Shown here piece by piece: positions 8,697 through 17,864 of a stretch of DNA of 64,000 nt (position 1 is the first letter of the stretch; every line of letters begins with the position of its first letter). Origin of the DNA: Actinospineispora eucalypti (GTDB taxonomy: Bacteria > Actinomycetota > Actinomycetes > Mycobacteriales > Pseudonocardiaceae); assembly GCA_014208095.1 (NCBI GenBank), contig JACHMT010000005.1:310001-374000 (forward strand). The letters run 5' to 3'. Below the pieces are notes generated by a model. The model ran no database searches. It saw only the letters and a list, made by a program, of their open reading frames with translations, and had not been told where the DNA came from. Made by a program: the position numbers and the translations under genes.

Positions 8697-9023
8697 CTAG
8701 GGCAGGTCGGCGGCTGTCCAGCCGTCGCCGAGGGGGACGTCCCACAGCTCGCCGTCCAGCTCGTAGGTGATTGCGCCGCCGTCCGGGCCGAATCGGATGA
8801 TCAGGTCGGCGTAGCCGTCCCCGTCGGTGTCGGCGGCCACGGCGGGGTCCTCGCCGAGCCGGAACGCCACGGTGTCCGGGCGGCCGTCGTGGTCGGTGTC
8901 CAGGCCGTCACGCACGGAGATCCGGTCCGGACCGTCTGGGCGAATCACGTAGCAATTGTGTTCGCCCGGCGGGCGCGTCGACCCCGGTCCGGACGAGTCG
9001 TTCGCTATCGCGAAATGAGGCAC
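8697..9023 (-). CDS. Small protein with FG-GAP/calcium-binding-like Asp repeats
   Basis: The product is 108 residues with two aspartate-rich repeats, DTDHDGRPDTVAFRLG and DTDGDGYADLIIRFG. They resemble the DxDxDG loops of FG-GAP or thrombospondin-3 type calcium sites. It looks like the actinobacterial DUF6802 group, though I cannot confirm that by eye. No signal peptide is apparent with the GTG start at 9023, so it may be cytoplasmic or the start may be misjudged. It lies alone, convergent with the LysE gene. Confidence 0.6.
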   Translation of the reverse strand: MPHFAIANDSSGPGSTRPPGEHNCYVIRPDGPDRISVRDGLDTDHDGRPDTVAFRLGEDPAVAADTDGDGYADLIIRFGPDGGAITYELDGELWDVPLGDGWTAADLP

Positions 9024-9083
9024 CCTAAGCGTTCTCGGCAGGTCGTTGATCGTCGGCCCCGCGGGCCCGGCACACTGGAATCC

Positions 9084-9455
9084 ATGCCGACGCTCATCGC
9101 CAGCCCGAGCAGGGTCGACGCCGCTGGCCAGCCGCCGAAGACGATCGAGGAGTTCGTCGGGCGGGTCAACACCGGCGAGTCACGCCTGTCCGTGGCGCAC
9201 ATGCACAGCCCGGCCGGCTGGGTCGAGCCGGGGCAGCGCCCGCTCTTCGACGAGTTCACCGTGGTGCTGCGCGGCGAGTTGGTGGTCGAGCACGAGCGGG
9301 GCACGCTCACCGTGCGGGCCGGCCAGGCGGTGCACACCGCGCCGGGGGAGTGGGTGCGGTACAGCTCGCCGGGCGTGGTGGGCTGCGAGTACGTGGCGGT
9401 GTGCCTGCCCGCGTTCAGCCCCGAGACCGTGCGCCGCGATCCGGCCGCGACCTGA
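9084..9455 (+). CDS. Cupin-domain protein
   Basis: The product is 123 residues, a single small beta-barrel cupin. The first conserved motif is seen as HSPAGWVEPGQRPLFDEFTV with RGELVVEH, and the second as AGQAVHTAPGEWVRY. The usual metal histidines are only partly kept. Function is unknown; such proteins bind small ligands or metals. ATG 9084 was chosen as the first Met before the conserved part. The stop lies 2 bp before the likely start of the metallopeptidase gene, so the two are probably coupled. Confidence 0.75.
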   Translation: MPTLIASPSRVDAAGQPPKTIEEFVGRVNTGESRLSVAHMHSPAGWVEPGQRPLFDEFTVVLRGELVVEHERGTLTVRAGQAVHTAPGEWVRYSSPGVVGCEYVAVCLPAFSPETVRRDPAAT

Positions 9456-9457
9456 CG

Positions 9458-10156
9458 TTGGCCGCGCAACAGCTCTCCACCCTGGTGGCCCCGCTGGTCG
9501 CGCTGGTGCTGGTGGCGCACGGCGGCCTGTGGCGGATCTGCCGGACCGCGGTGACCATCGCGCACGAGGGCGGGCATGCGATCGCCGCGGTGCTCACCGG
9601 GCGCCGGCTGTCCGGTATCCGGCTGCACTCGGACACCTCGGGCGTGACGGTCTCGGTCGGCCGGACCAGGGGACCGGGCATGGTGTTCACCAGCTTCGCC
9701 GGTTACCCCGCCCCGGCGCTGGTCGGGCTGCTCGCCGCCTGGCTGGTCACCGAGCGGTTCACCCGCGTGCTGCTGTGGGCCGGCGTGCTGTTCCTGCTGG
9801 CCACCCTGGTGTACGTGCGCAACGTGTTCGGCGTGCTCGCGGTGCTGGTGACCGGCGGGATCGTCGGCGCGGTGGCCTGGTACGGCTCCCCGCCGCCGCA
9901 GCGCCTGTTCTGTGCCGCGCTGGCCTGGTTCCTGCTGCTCGGCGGGTTGCGCGCGGTGCGCGAGCTGGCCGCCGGCCGGCGATGGCAGCTCCGCCGAGGT
10001 AGGCGCGAGCTGGACTCGGACGCCGACCAGCTGGCCCGGCTGACCGGCCTGCCCGCCTGGTTCTGGGTCGGCGTGTTCACCCTGGTGGCACTGGGCGCAC
10101 TGGTCCTCGGCGGCTGGTGGCTGCTCGGCGACCTCGCGCCGTTACTCCTCCGCTAG
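9458..10156 (+). CDS. M50B-type membrane metallopeptidase-like protein
   Basis: The product is about 232 residues with around six hydrophobic segments. The zinc-protease motif HEGGH sits in a predicted helix near residue 33 (TVTIAHEGGHAIAAVLTGRR), as in M50B/YugP-like intramembrane peptidases of actinobacteria. A second metal ligand is not obvious. The start is uncertain: TTG 9458 lies just after the cupin stop, and the same frame is open upstream. The 3' end overlaps the convergent sigma factor gene by 15 bp. Confidence 0.7.
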   Translation: MAAQQLSTLVAPLVALVLVAHGGLWRICRTAVTIAHEGGHAIAAVLTGRRLSGIRLHSDTSGVTVSVGRTRGPGMVFTSFAGYPAPALVGLLAAWLVTERFTRVLLWAGVLFLLATLVYVRNVFGVLAVLVTGGIVGAVAWYGSPPPQRLFCAALAWFLLLGGLRAVRELAAGRRWQLRRGRRELDSDADQLARLTGLPAWFWVGVFTLVALGALVLGGWWLLGDLAPLLLR

Positions 10157-11122
10157 CGCCTCCGGCAGGCCGAACTTGGCGAACAGCGTCAGGTCGAAGT
10201 AGCAGGCTACGTGGTCGATTCCGTCGGGGCCGATGCTGAGCTGCTGCAGCTGGAACGCCCGGTACACCCCGTCCGGCCCCCGGTGGTAGGCGCCGAACGC
10301 GGGCTGCCCGTTGGCCGAGGTGGGCAGCAGCCGCATGTCGCCCGGACCCTTGGCCGGGCACTGCGCGGTCATCAGGTGCCGGATGTCCTTGTGGCCCCGG
10401 AACCAGCCGGTGAACGGCGGCATCTCCCAGACGGCGTCCTCGGTGAGCAGCTCCACGATCCGGTCCACGTTGTAGTCGTGGAACGCGGCCAGGTAGCGGT
10501 CCAGCAGCTGCCGGGAACGGTCGTCGTCGGGCAGCTCGGGTCGCTCCGGGGCATGCTCCGCGACCTGTGCGCGGGCCCGCTGCAGGGCGCTGTTCACCGC
10601 CGCCTCGGAGATCTCCAGTGCCTTGGCGACCTCGCTGGCCCGCCAGGCCAGCACGTCGCGCAGGATCAGCACCGCCCGCTGCTTGGGGGTGAGCAGCTGC
10701 AGCGCCGCGACGAAGGCCAGGCGGATGTTGTCACTGGTCACCGCCTGCTCCGCCGGGTCGACGTCCGGCTCGCCCCAGACCAGTGAGTCGGGCAGGGGCT
10801 CCAGCCAGGGCAGCTCCGGGCGGCTCTCCAGCTCGCCGACCGGGCTGGAGTTGGGTTGGCCGAGGCCGGTCGGGAGCGGGCGCCGTTGGGACTGCTCCAG
10901 GGCGGTCAGGCAGGCGTTGGTGGCGATGCGGTACAGCCACGTACGCACCGAGGACCGGCCTTCGAAGCTGTCGAAGGCCCGCCAGGCCCGCAGGTAGGTC
11001 TCCTGTACCAGGTCCTCCGCCTCGTGCACGGAGCCCAGCATCCGGTAGCAGTGTGCCGTGATCTCCCGCCGGAGCGGTTCGACCTGATCACGAAAGGCAT
11101 CATCAATCGTGGCGGTACTCAC
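10142..11122 (-). CDS. SigG/SigJ-like ECF sigma factor with C-terminal SnoaL-like domain
   Basis: The product is 326 residues. Region 2 is seen near residues 25-85 (CYRMLGSVHEAEDLVQETYL, then RTWLYRIATNACL), region 4 near 155-195 (LTPKQRAVLILRDVLAWRAS, EISEAAVNSALQRAR), and a SnoaL-like domain follows (LLDRYLAAFHDYNVDRIVEL, AVWEMPPFTGWFRG). This layout is that of SigG/SigJ-type extracytoplasmic sigma factors, where the extra domain can bind a signal or control activity in place of an anti-sigma factor. GTG 11122 was chosen over an upstream TTG because it fits the conserved N-terminus. No anti-sigma gene is next to it. Confidence 0.87.
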   Translation of the reverse strand: MSTATIDDAFRDQVEPLRREITAHCYRMLGSVHEAEDLVQETYLRAWRAFDSFEGRSSVRTWLYRIATNACLTALEQSQRRPLPTGLGQPNSSPVGELESRPELPWLEPLPDSLVWGEPDVDPAEQAVTSDNIRLAFVAALQLLTPKQRAVLILRDVLAWRASEVAKALEISEAAVNSALQRARAQVAEHAPERPELPDDDRSRQLLDRYLAAFHDYNVDRIVELLTEDAVWEMPPFTGWFRGHKDIRHLMTAQCPAKGPGDMRLLPTSANGQPAFGAYHRGPDGVYRAFQLQQLSIGPDGIDHVACYFDLTLFAKFGLPEALAEE

Positions 11123-11176
11123 GGCGAGTAACCTAGCTCCCCACCCCGACAACTCCCAGCGTCAATTTCGCCGGAT

Positions 11177-12394
11177 TCACGGCCCGTGCAGCGTGTGGTC
11201 GATGAGCAGCGCGGTTTCCAGGGCGTAGCTGTCCTCGGTGATCGGCCGGCCGAGCAGCTGTTCCGCCTGGTTGATGCGGTAGGCGACGGTCTTGTGGTGG
11301 ATGTGCAGCGCCCGCGCCGCCTGGCCGCGGTTGTACCCGTTCGCCAGCAGCGCGCGCAGCGTCTCGCGCAGCCGCCGGCCGGTCTCGTCCCGGCCGGCGA
11401 GTGCGCCGAGGCGGTCCGAGGCGAGCGCGCGGGCCCGGTCGGGGTCGCCGCACAGCATCGCCGCGATCTCGATGTCCCGGAACCGTGTGACGCCGGCATC
11501 CACCCGCTGGGGCAGCCGGGCGATCCGCTCGGCCTCCCGGGCCTGGGCGAGCGACCGGCGGAACCCGTCCCGGCCGCGCCCCGGTTCACCCATGCCGACC
11601 AGCACGGAGTCGACCGGCGCGGTGGCGATCGCGGCGAGGGTATCGGCGCCGGGAGCGGCCGGGAACCCGAGCCAGGCCCACCAGCTGCCGTCGCCGGACG
11701 GGATCACGAACGGGCGTGCCGGGACGCCGGAGAACAGCCGGTCGAGCGCGCCGCGCACGTCGGCGGTCGCCGTGACCGGCGCGGCGAGCAGCGCCACGTG
11801 GTGCTGGCTGATGTCGTAGCCCAGCCCGGCGCCGGCGCCCCGCACGTCCATCGGCGCGGACCCGAGCAGCGACCGCACCACCTGGCGCCGGTCGGCGGGT
11901 GCGGCCGGGTGGCGCCCGGGCCAGGCTTCGGGTGCGCCCCGCACGATCCGTTGGCAGGTGCGGTCGATGAAGTCGAACAGGTGCGTGGAGGAGGCGTCCA
12001 GCACCGGGCCGAGCGCGGCGGCGTCCCGGATCTCGGCGGTGACGTGCTCACTCCACAGGTGCCAGAGCAGCTGGTGCCCGACGCGGTAGGCGCGCAGCAG
12101 GTGGGTCACGTCGCCGCCGCCGGCCGTCAGGTTGTGCAGCAGGTCCTGGGTCCCGGCCGGCACCTCGATGGTGGTCGGCGTGATGCCGAAGCCCAGCGTG
12201 GACAGCATGGCGCCGATGTTCTGGTCGGTGCTCTCCCGGACCAGGCGCACCGCGTCCGGTGTCCCGGCCGGCGCGAGCTCGGGCACGGCCTGCAACACGT
12301 GCTCGGTGACCCGGGCGGAGATGTCCAGGGCACGCGGGAGCAGTTCGCGGGCCAGCCGGCGAACCTCGTCCTTGGTCTGCGCTGAATTGGACAA
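11177..12394 (-). CDS. PucR/CdaR-type transcriptional regulator
   Basis: The product is about 405 residues. The C-terminal helix-turn-helix typical of PucR regulators is clear: ALLANGYNRGQAARALHIHH then KTVAYRINQAEQLLGRPI. A degenerate GGDEF-like middle region and an N-terminal all-helical domain precede it. TTG 12394 was chosen because GGAG lies 8 bases upstream and the frame reads LSNSAQTKDEV from there. It is transcribed away from the kinase-like gene at 12524 with about 130 bp between, so it may control that gene. Confidence 0.8.
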   Translation of the reverse strand: MSNSAQTKDEVRRLARELLPRALDISARVTEHVLQAVPELAPAGTPDAVRLVRESTDQNIGAMLSTLGFGITPTTIEVPAGTQDLLHNLTAGGGDVTHLLRAYRVGHQLLWHLWSEHVTAEIRDAAALGPVLDASSTHLFDFIDRTCQRIVRGAPEAWPGRHPAAPADRRQVVRSLLGSAPMDVRGAGAGLGYDISQHHVALLAAPVTATADVRGALDRLFSGVPARPFVIPSGDGSWWAWLGFPAAPGADTLAAIATAPVDSVLVGMGEPGRGRDGFRRSLAQAREAERIARLPQRVDAGVTRFRDIEIAAMLCGDPDRARALASDRLGALAGRDETGRRLRETLRALLANGYNRGQAARALHIHHKTVAYRINQAEQLLGRPITEDSYALETALLIDHTLHGP

Positions 12395-12523
12395 CGCGAA
12401 TACTCCAGCACGGATAGCGCCGGCCGCACAACCGTCCTTTCGGGAGCGTTGCCTATCCGTGCGGCGGCGAGCGTTGGCCGGCCGGCCATGGAGCATCCGG
12501 CGCCCGTTCGCCAACCTGGCCAG

Positions 12524-13684
12524 ATGACCGTCACCTTCGACCAGATCAAGAAGAGCTACGCCGACGAGGTCGAGCAGGCCCGGGGCCGCACGCTCGGCCG
12601 GCCCGACGAGCTTCCGCTGAGCTACGCGGAGATCACCCCGGCCTGGCTGACCGCCGTACTCGCCGCGGACGCCCCCGGGGCCGAGGTCACCGCGCACCGG
12701 CTGGGGGAGGAGGACGAGGGCACCTCCAGCCGGCGGCACATCTTCCTCGAGTGGAACGAGGCCGGCCGGGCCGCCGAATTGCCGGCCAGCGTGTTCTGCA
12801 AGAGCACCATGACGCTGGAGAGTCGCTACCTGCTCGGTATGAACGGCGGGATCGCCGCCGAGGCGGTCTTCTACAACACCGTGCTGCCCACGCTGGACGT
12901 GCGCACCCCGCACCCGCTGTTCGTCGCCCACCACCCGGAGAACTTCAACTCGATCATCATCATGCGCGACCTCGCCGACCGGGTGACCTTCGGCTCGCAC
13001 GAGCTGGACCTCACCCGTGACCAGGTGGAGAGCCAGCTGCGGCAGCTCGCGCGGCTGCACGCCCGGTACTACGACAGCCCGGAGCTGACCACCGCGCTGC
13101 ACGAGTACAACACCTGGGAGGACTACTTCGCGATCACCGTGGACGCCGCCGGCTTCGGGCCGGCCTGCGCGCGCGGGTTCCGGCAGGCCGAGGACGTCAT
13201 CCCGCCGAGGCTGTTCGCCCGGGCCGGCGAGATCTGGCCGGCCACCCTGCACAGCGTCGCCGAGCACGCCGGGCTGCCGCGCACCCTCATCCACTCGGAC
13301 GTGCACCTGAAGAACTGGTACATCGACGCCGACGGGGAGATGGGGCTCAACGACTGGCAGTGCGCCTGCAAGGGAAACTGGGGCCGCGACCTGGCCTACG
13401 GGATCTCCACCGCGCTGTCGGTGGACAACCGCCGGGCCTGGGAGCGCGACCTGGTGGCCTACTATGTCGACCGGCTGCACGCCGCCGGCGCGCCGAAGGT
13501 GGACTTCGACACCGCCTGGCGGCTCTACCGCCGGAACCTGTTCAACGCGCTCGCCTGGTGGACCGGCACCCTGGGGCAGCCGCCGGAGGCGCCGAAGATG
13601 CAGCCGCCCGCCGCGTCCCGGGAGTTCATCCGCCGGATGACCCACGCCATCGACGACCTGGACGCACTCGACATCGGCGCCTGA
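12524..13684 (+). CDS. Aminoglycoside phosphotransferase/ecdysteroid kinase-like protein
   Basis: The product is 386 residues with a choline/aminoglycoside kinase fold. The catalytic loop HSDVHLKNWYI (family HxDxHxxN) lies near residue 260 and the metal-binding LNDWQ about 17 residues later. The remainder (EAVFYNTVLP, IIIMRDLAD, LARLHARYYDSPEL) matches the EcKL/DUF1679-like group common in actinobacteria. The substrate is unknown; small hydroxylated metabolites are usual for the family. It is paired divergently with a PucR regulator and followed by a strong hairpin. Confidence 0.82.
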   Translation: MTVTFDQIKKSYADEVEQARGRTLGRPDELPLSYAEITPAWLTAVLAADAPGAEVTAHRLGEEDEGTSSRRHIFLEWNEAGRAAELPASVFCKSTMTLESRYLLGMNGGIAAEAVFYNTVLPTLDVRTPHPLFVAHHPENFNSIIIMRDLADRVTFGSHELDLTRDQVESQLRQLARLHARYYDSPELTTALHEYNTWEDYFAITVDAAGFGPACARGFRQAEDVIPPRLFARAGEIWPATLHSVAEHAGLPRTLIHSDVHLKNWYIDADGEMGLNDWQCACKGNWGRDLAYGISTALSVDNRRAWERDLVAYYVDRLHAAGAPKVDFDTAWRLYRRNLFNALAWWTGTLGQPPEAPKMQPPAASREFIRRMTHAIDDLDALDIGA

Positions 13685-13688
13685 AATG

Positions 13689-13729
13689 CCGGAGACCCGG
13701 CCCCCGCGAACGGGGTGCCGGGTCTCCGG
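13689..13729. terminator. Bidirectional hairpin terminator between convergent genes
   Basis: CCGGAGACCCGGC at 13689-13701 pairs perfectly with 13717-13729, and the inner CCCCG/CGGGG pairs around a CGAA tetraloop, giving an 18-bp stem. It lies between the kinase-like gene (+) and glnA1 (-). The flanks are not T-rich, as is common in actinobacteria. Confidence 0.8.
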
Positions 13730-13750
13730 GCGAACGGCCGACCGGGTCGA

Positions 13751-15175
<1,425 letters not shown>

Positions 15176-15280
15176 TCTCGCTGGCTCCCTCGTTACTCGA
15201 CTCGTCAGTGCTGGACGCGCCGAGGCCCCGCACACCGGCGTGCGCCCTCGGCCGAACTGCGGCGAACGTATGTGCGCCGT

Positions 15281-15318
15281 GTTGCCCGTTCATCACTCGT
15301 AGGTTTCACGCGTGTTAA
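15281..15318 (-). promoter_or_regulatory. Candidate GlnR double box upstream of glnA1
   Basis: Read on the minus strand: TTAAC (15318-15314), 6 bp, GAAAC (15307-15303), 6 bp, GTGAT (15296-15292), 6 bp, GCAAC (15285-15281). This is the a-n6-b-n6-a-n6-b layout known for actinobacterial GlnR (gTnAC and GaAAC half-sites), with the first pair strong and the second degenerate. It is about 105 bp upstream of the glnA1 start. Confidence 0.5.
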
Positions 15319-15377
15319 CGGCCGGCGCCGCTCAACCGGTGACAATACCTCCACGGCCGCCCGACTAGGCTGTTTCC

Positions 15378-15824
15378 GTGTCGAGGTGGACCGAATCGTG
15401 GCTACCCGGGGCCGGCCCGTCACCGGCCGAGGACGGCTACCCGGGCGAGCGGCTCGGCCTGCCGGAACACGGGCCGGAGTCGGTGGCCGGGCTGGGCCGG
15501 CGGGCAGTGGCGTTCGCCGTGGACCTGCTGCTCAGCGCCGCACTGGCGTGGGGGTTCACCGCGCCGGCGGTGCCCGGGAACTGGAGCCTGCTGGCCTGGG
15601 CGCTGCTCACCGTGATTCCCACCTCGGTGTTCGGCATGACGCCCGGGATGACCGTGTTCGGGCTCCGGGTGGCCCGGTTGGGTGGAGCGAAATACGTCGG
15701 GGTGCCGCGCGCGTTGTTGCGCACCGCACTGCTGTTCTTCATCCTGCCGGCGGTGATCAACGACGCCGACGGGCGCGGCATCCACGACCGCCTGGTCGGC
15801 ACGGTGGTCGTGCGCACCCGCTGA
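15378..15824 (+). CDS. RDD family membrane protein
   Basis: The product is 148 residues. The RDD core starts near residue 40 (GLGRRAVAFAVDLLLSAALA), with three hydrophobic segments and the late GRGIHDRLVGTVVV motif. The function of RDD proteins is mostly unknown, with some evidence for ion exchange. It sits divergent from glnA1, exactly where M. tuberculosis has Rv2219A, which supports both calls. It is followed directly by a long inverted-repeat element. Confidence 0.87.
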   Translation: MSRWTESWLPGAGPSPAEDGYPGERLGLPEHGPESVAGLGRRAVAFAVDLLLSAALAWGFTAPAVPGNWSLLAWALLTVIPTSVFGMTPGMTVFGLRVARLGGAKYVGVPRALLRTALLFFILPAVINDADGRGIHDRLVGTVVVRTR

Positions 15825-15825
15825 C

Positions 15826-16248
15826 TCGGGTGGGCGGGTGAGGGTTTAAAGATCAGCTCAGACGGCGCGGCCCGGGTTTCTGCCCGGCCGGGGTGCCGCC
15901 CGTTCCGATCCGTTGGTTACCGAACGTGCTCGGCCCTCGCCGCCGAGCGCAAGCTCAGTCCGGTGGCCGGCGCGACCAGGCCGGACTCAGCTTGCCCTCG
16001 ACGCACAGGGCGGACCGGCGTCGCCGACCTGTCGCCACATATGTCCCACCTATCACGCAACGGTCACTCGGAGTGGTCGCTCACCTGAGTGCGCCGGCTG
16101 GCCGAGCCGCGGCGCTGCCACTCGATGAATTCGAACCCGGGGCACCTGGCGACGTTCCGCAACCCGAGGTGACAGGCGGCACCCCGGCCGGAGGACCCCT
16201 GGGCCGCGCCGTCTGAGCTGATCTTTAGACCCGCGCCCGACCACCCGA
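15826..16248. repeat. MITE-like intergenic element with 48-bp terminal inverted repeats (copy A)
   Basis: The left arm 15826-15873 and right arm 16201-16248 match at 44 of 48 positions as inverted repeats; the innermost 26 bp (15848-15873 and 16201-16226) are perfect, and weaker pairing continues inward. A separate inner palindrome lies at 15945-15963 and 15981-15999 (17 of 19). The arms resemble those of copy B at 27817-28141 (AAGATCrGCTyrGACGGCG). The element fills the 436-bp gap between the convergent RDD and CGNR genes. No transposase is present and no clear target duplication was found. Confidence 0.75.
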
Positions 16249-16260
16249 AAGATCCACAAG

Positions 16261-16842
16261 TCACGCGCCGACCGCCCGGCCCGTCTCAGCGGCGGCTTTG
16301 CGGCGGCGGTAGGCGGCGGCTTTGGCCCGGTTGCCACAGCCGGACATGTCGCACCAGCGGCGGTCGCCGCGCCGGGAGCGGTCCACGTAGAGCCGGCTGC
16401 ACGGGTGGGCACCGCAGGCCTTCAGTCGGGCCACGTCGGGGCCGCCGAGCAGCTCGATCGCCGCGATGGCCACGGTGGCGCGGACCGCGGTGAGGTCGCC
16501 CTCCCTGGCCAGTCCGCCGCCTCCCAAGAGGCGTATCCGGACCGGGGGGAGCGCGGCGACCCGGTTGACCAGCTCGCGGTCGCCGGTTTCCCCGGTGCGC
16601 CCCTCGAGCGTTGCCCTGGCCAGTCGGTACACCGCCTCGCGCAGCTCGGTGGTGGCGGCCAGGCCGGCCGCGTCGGCCGGGGGAGCCTGGTCCACCAGTC
16701 CGGTCCGGACCGTCCAGGCGGCCAGTGCGGCGGGGTCGGGCAGCCGGTCGTGGCGGTCCTCGGCGTGCCGGTGGCTGACCGTGCCGGCCAGGTCCAACGC
16801 GACGTTGCCGGAGCCGAGTTCGTAACGCATGACCTTCATCAT
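16261..16842 (-). CDS. CGNR zinc-finger (ABATE domain) regulator-like protein
   Basis: The product is 193 residues. An N-terminal ABATE-type domain (LDLAGTVSHRHAEDRHDRLP) is followed by the CGNR zinc finger at the C-terminus: CGAHPCSRLYVDRSRRGDRR and CDMSGCGNRAKAAAYRRR, giving four Cys ligands. These proteins are presumed stress-related transcriptional regulators. It is divergent from an EamA transporter with only 44 bp between, so autogenous control of both is likely. Three close ATG codons make the exact start slightly uncertain. Confidence 0.87.
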   Translation of the reverse strand: MMKVMRYELGSGNVALDLAGTVSHRHAEDRHDRLPDPAALAAWTVRTGLVDQAPPADAAGLAATTELREAVYRLARATLEGRTGETGDRELVNRVAALPPVRIRLLGGGGLAREGDLTAVRATVAIAAIELLGGPDVARLKACGAHPCSRLYVDRSRRGDRRWCDMSGCGNRAKAAAYRRRKAAAETGRAVGA

Positions 16843-16879
16843 AACCCCTTTGACAGGTTACTCACCGCCGACCTAGCTT
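16842..16879. promoter_or_regulatory. Operator and promoter candidates in the CGNR/EamA divergent gap
   Basis: TAACC (16842-16846) and GGTTA (16856-16860) form an inverted repeat with a 9-bp spacer. On the plus strand TTGACA (16850-16855) and TAGCTT (16874-16879) make a plausible -35/-10 pair spaced 18 bp, ending 7 bp before the EamA GTG, which suggests a leaderless transcript. The palindrome overlaps the -35 and could be the CGNR protein site. Confidence 0.4.
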
Positions 16880-16886
16880 CGGAGAC

Positions 16887-17864
16887 GTGACGGTTGAGGG
16901 TGGGGCACTGCGCAGGTTCGCGCCGACGGCGTTCGTGCTGCTGTGGAGCAGCGCGTTCGTGGCTGCGGTGATCGGGGTGGGGGCGGCGCCGCCGCTGCTG
17001 CTCACCTTCGCCCGGTTCGCCGGCGCCGGCGGGCTGCTGGCCCTGATCGCCGTGCTGACCCGGGCACGCTGGCCGCGCGGCCGGCAGCTCGGGCACGTCG
17101 CGGTGAGCGGCCTGCTGATCCAGGCGGTCCAGTTCGGGACCATGTACACCGCGATGGCCAAGGGCCTGCCCGGCGGCGTGGTGGCGCTGGTGCAGGGGCT
17201 GAACCCGGCGCTGATCGCGTTGCTCGCCGCGCCGCTGCTGGGGGAGCGGATCCGCCGCCTGCAGTGGTGGGGATTCGGGATCGGTACCGCCGGGGTGCTG
17301 CTGGCGGTGTCCGACCGCTGGTCCTTCGCGCCGGCGGCGGTGATCTTCGCGGTGTTCGGGCTGCTCGGGCTGAGCGTGGGGACGATCTACCAGAAGCGGT
17401 TCGTGGCCGACATGAACGTGTTCGCCGGCACCGCCGTGCAGTTCCTGGCCGGCGCGCCGCTGGTCGGGCTGGCCTCGCTGCTCACCGAGCACACCGGGGT
17501 GACCGACTGGCCCTCGTTCGGCGCCGCGCTGGCGTGGATCGTGGTGGTCAACTCGATCGGCACGTTCGTGCTGCTCAACCTGATGATGCGCACCGGCACG
17601 GCCAGCCAGGTCGGCGCGCTGTTCTTTCTCACGCCGGCGGTGACCGCCGTGATGTCCTGGCTCCTGTTGGGGGCGGTGCTGACCCGGTTGGAGCTGGTCG
17701 GGCTGGCCCTCGGCGGGTTGGGCGTGCTGCTGGTGAGCGTGCGGCCGCGTGCTCGCCCCGGCAGGCCCGGCCCGGTCAGCGCCGGCGAACCGCCCGCTGG
17801 ACGTTCCGCATCTTCGCGCCCTGCGGAAGCGGCCCCTTCGGCATCGCCGCCGCCCGCGCGGTGA
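16887..17864 (+). CDS. EamA/DMT family transporter
   Basis: The product is 325 residues with ten predicted membrane segments from two EamA repeats (FVLLWSSAFVAAVIGVGAAP in the first, NSIGTFVLLNLMMRTGTASQ in the second). The drug/metabolite transporter family exports small metabolites; the substrate is unknown. After about residue 285 the chain becomes a Pro/Ala/Ser/Arg-rich tail which lies antisense to the last 89 bp of the convergent DUF4191 gene. The tail may be real, or it may be a read-through extension after loss of an earlier stop. The CGNR gene upstream is the probable regulator. Confidence 0.85.
   Translation: MTVEGGALRRFAPTAFVLLWSSAFVAAVIGVGAAPPLLLTFARFAGAGGLLALIAVLTRARWPRGRQLGHVAVSGLLIQAVQFGTMYTAMAKGLPGGVVALVQGLNPALIALLAAPLLGERIRRLQWWGFGIGTAGVLLAVSDRWSFAPAAVIFAVFGLLGLSVGTIYQKRFVADMNVFAGTAVQFLAGAPLVGLASLLTEHTGVTDWPSFGAALAWIVVVNSIGTFVLLNLMMRTGTASQVGALFFLTPAVTAVMSWLLLGAVLTRLELVGLALGGLGVLLVSVRPRARPGRPGPVSAGEPPAGRSASSRPAEAAPSASPPPAR

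Noticed and set aside
15176-15235. 20-codon N-terminal extension of glnA1
   Set aside because: GTG 15175 has a good ribosome site and gives the family length; the extension has no similarity to GlnA1 proteins.
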